Shown piece after piece: positions 17,572 through 17,689 of a stretch of 17,689 nt of DNA. The translations under genes were made by a program, and so were the position numbers. The notes under the pieces are model-generated. The model saw only the letters and a list, made by a program, of their open reading frames with translations. It did no database searches and was not told the DNA's origin. Origin of the DNA: Jimgerdemannia flammicorona (taxonomy: Eukaryota > Mucoromycota > Endogonomycetes > Endogonales > Endogonaceae); NCBI GenBank assembly GCA_003990745.1, contig RBNI01002732.1:1-17689 (forward strand). The letters are read 5' to 3'. Positions within the stretch are counted from its first letter, which is position 1; each line of letters starts with the position of its first letter.

Positions 17572-17689
17572 GGGGAGGTTGAGAGAGGAAGATTGGGTCC
17601 ACGGGGCATTGGTTGAGGGCTTGGAGTGACATTGTATTGTTAAAATTATAGACAGCAGTAATAAAGGGCAGTCCAAGTGACTATAGAAA
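17572..17689 (+). promoter_or_regulatory. LINE 3' UTR with polyadenylation signal
   Basis: After the last ORF2 stop about 118 bases remain. AATAAA at 17660-17665 is followed about 21-24 bases later by the terminal GAAA at the window edge, the normal distance from signal to cleavage site. The poly(A) tail and any target-site duplication would lie just beyond the window. Confidence 0.65.

Larger units (their letters stand above)
11980..17689 (+). mobile_element. LINE (non-LTR) retrotransposon, near full length
   Basis: Two consecutive reading frames on the plus strand have the LINE order: ORF1, a short gap, then ORF2 with endonuclease, RT and a C-terminal zinc finger, followed by a short 3' UTR. 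The coding strand is strongly G- and A-rich, quite unlike the A-rich, G-poorer gypsy elements to the left. The 5' end lies about 11980-12010, where Gag of element B stops being readable, so the LINE probably inserted into B. No poly(A) is visible because the window ends first. Both ORFs carry stops, and ORF2 changes frame once. Having a CCHC C-terminus and no visible RNase H, it is closer in layout to plant-type L1 than to RNase H-bearing fungal Tad elements; that is inference. Confidence 0.9.

Noticed and set aside
1..17689. tRNA, rRNA or other structured RNA genes
   Set aside because: No cloverleaf, rRNA core segment or snRNA-like motif was recognised by eye on either strand; a covariance-model scan would be needed to exclude small ones.

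Overview
This window is a repeat-only stretch of a eukaryotic genome, most probably a filamentous fungus. I can find no intact host gene. It is a nest of decayed retrotransposons: two Ty3/gypsy-type LTR elements facing each other and one non-LTR (LINE) element. The fungal assignment is inference from the retroelement types and the heavy mutational decay. CpG is scarce throughout the elements and in-frame TAG, TAA and TGA codons are common, which suggests a genome that methylates and/or mutates its repeats. The species cannot be read from the sequence.

Layout. Positions 1-39 are a poly(A) run, perhaps the tail of a LINE lying upstream. About 94-1500 (minus strand) holds a badly decayed reading frame that I do not recognise. 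About 1640-2110 may be a solo LTR (TATA box and AATAAA present). About 2110-2893 is an extremely A+T-rich block with a 39-bp tandem duplication. About 2894-10560 is Ty3/gypsy element A on the plus strand: a candidate 5' LTR of about 1 kb, a primer-binding site, gag with a zinc knuckle, protease, an acidic Cys/His-rich region, a dUTPase domain, a beta-rich linker, reverse transcriptase, RNase H and most of the integrase. The integrase is cut off at about 10560-10620, where it meets the protease-proximal end of gypsy element B, which runs on the minus strand (gag, about 11975 back to 10575). From about 11980 to the window end lies a LINE on the plus strand: ORF1 (to 13926), a 31-bp gap, then ORF2 (13958-17571) with endonuclease, reverse transcriptase, thumb and a C-terminal CCHC finger, followed by a short 3' UTR with AATAAA about 24 nt from the last base.

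How the parts work together. In an intact element A, Gag would package the RNA, protease would cut the polyprotein, RT/RNase H would copy RNA to cDNA and integrase would insert it. The most notable part is a complete set of dUTPase motifs fused into pol between protease and RT. It would hydrolyse dUTP and so keep uracil out of the cDNA. This copy cannot work: it has many stops, frame changes and altered catalytic residues. The substitutions I can recognise at key residues all fit C-to-T or G-to-A transitions. All eight frame changes I traced go in the same (-1) direction.
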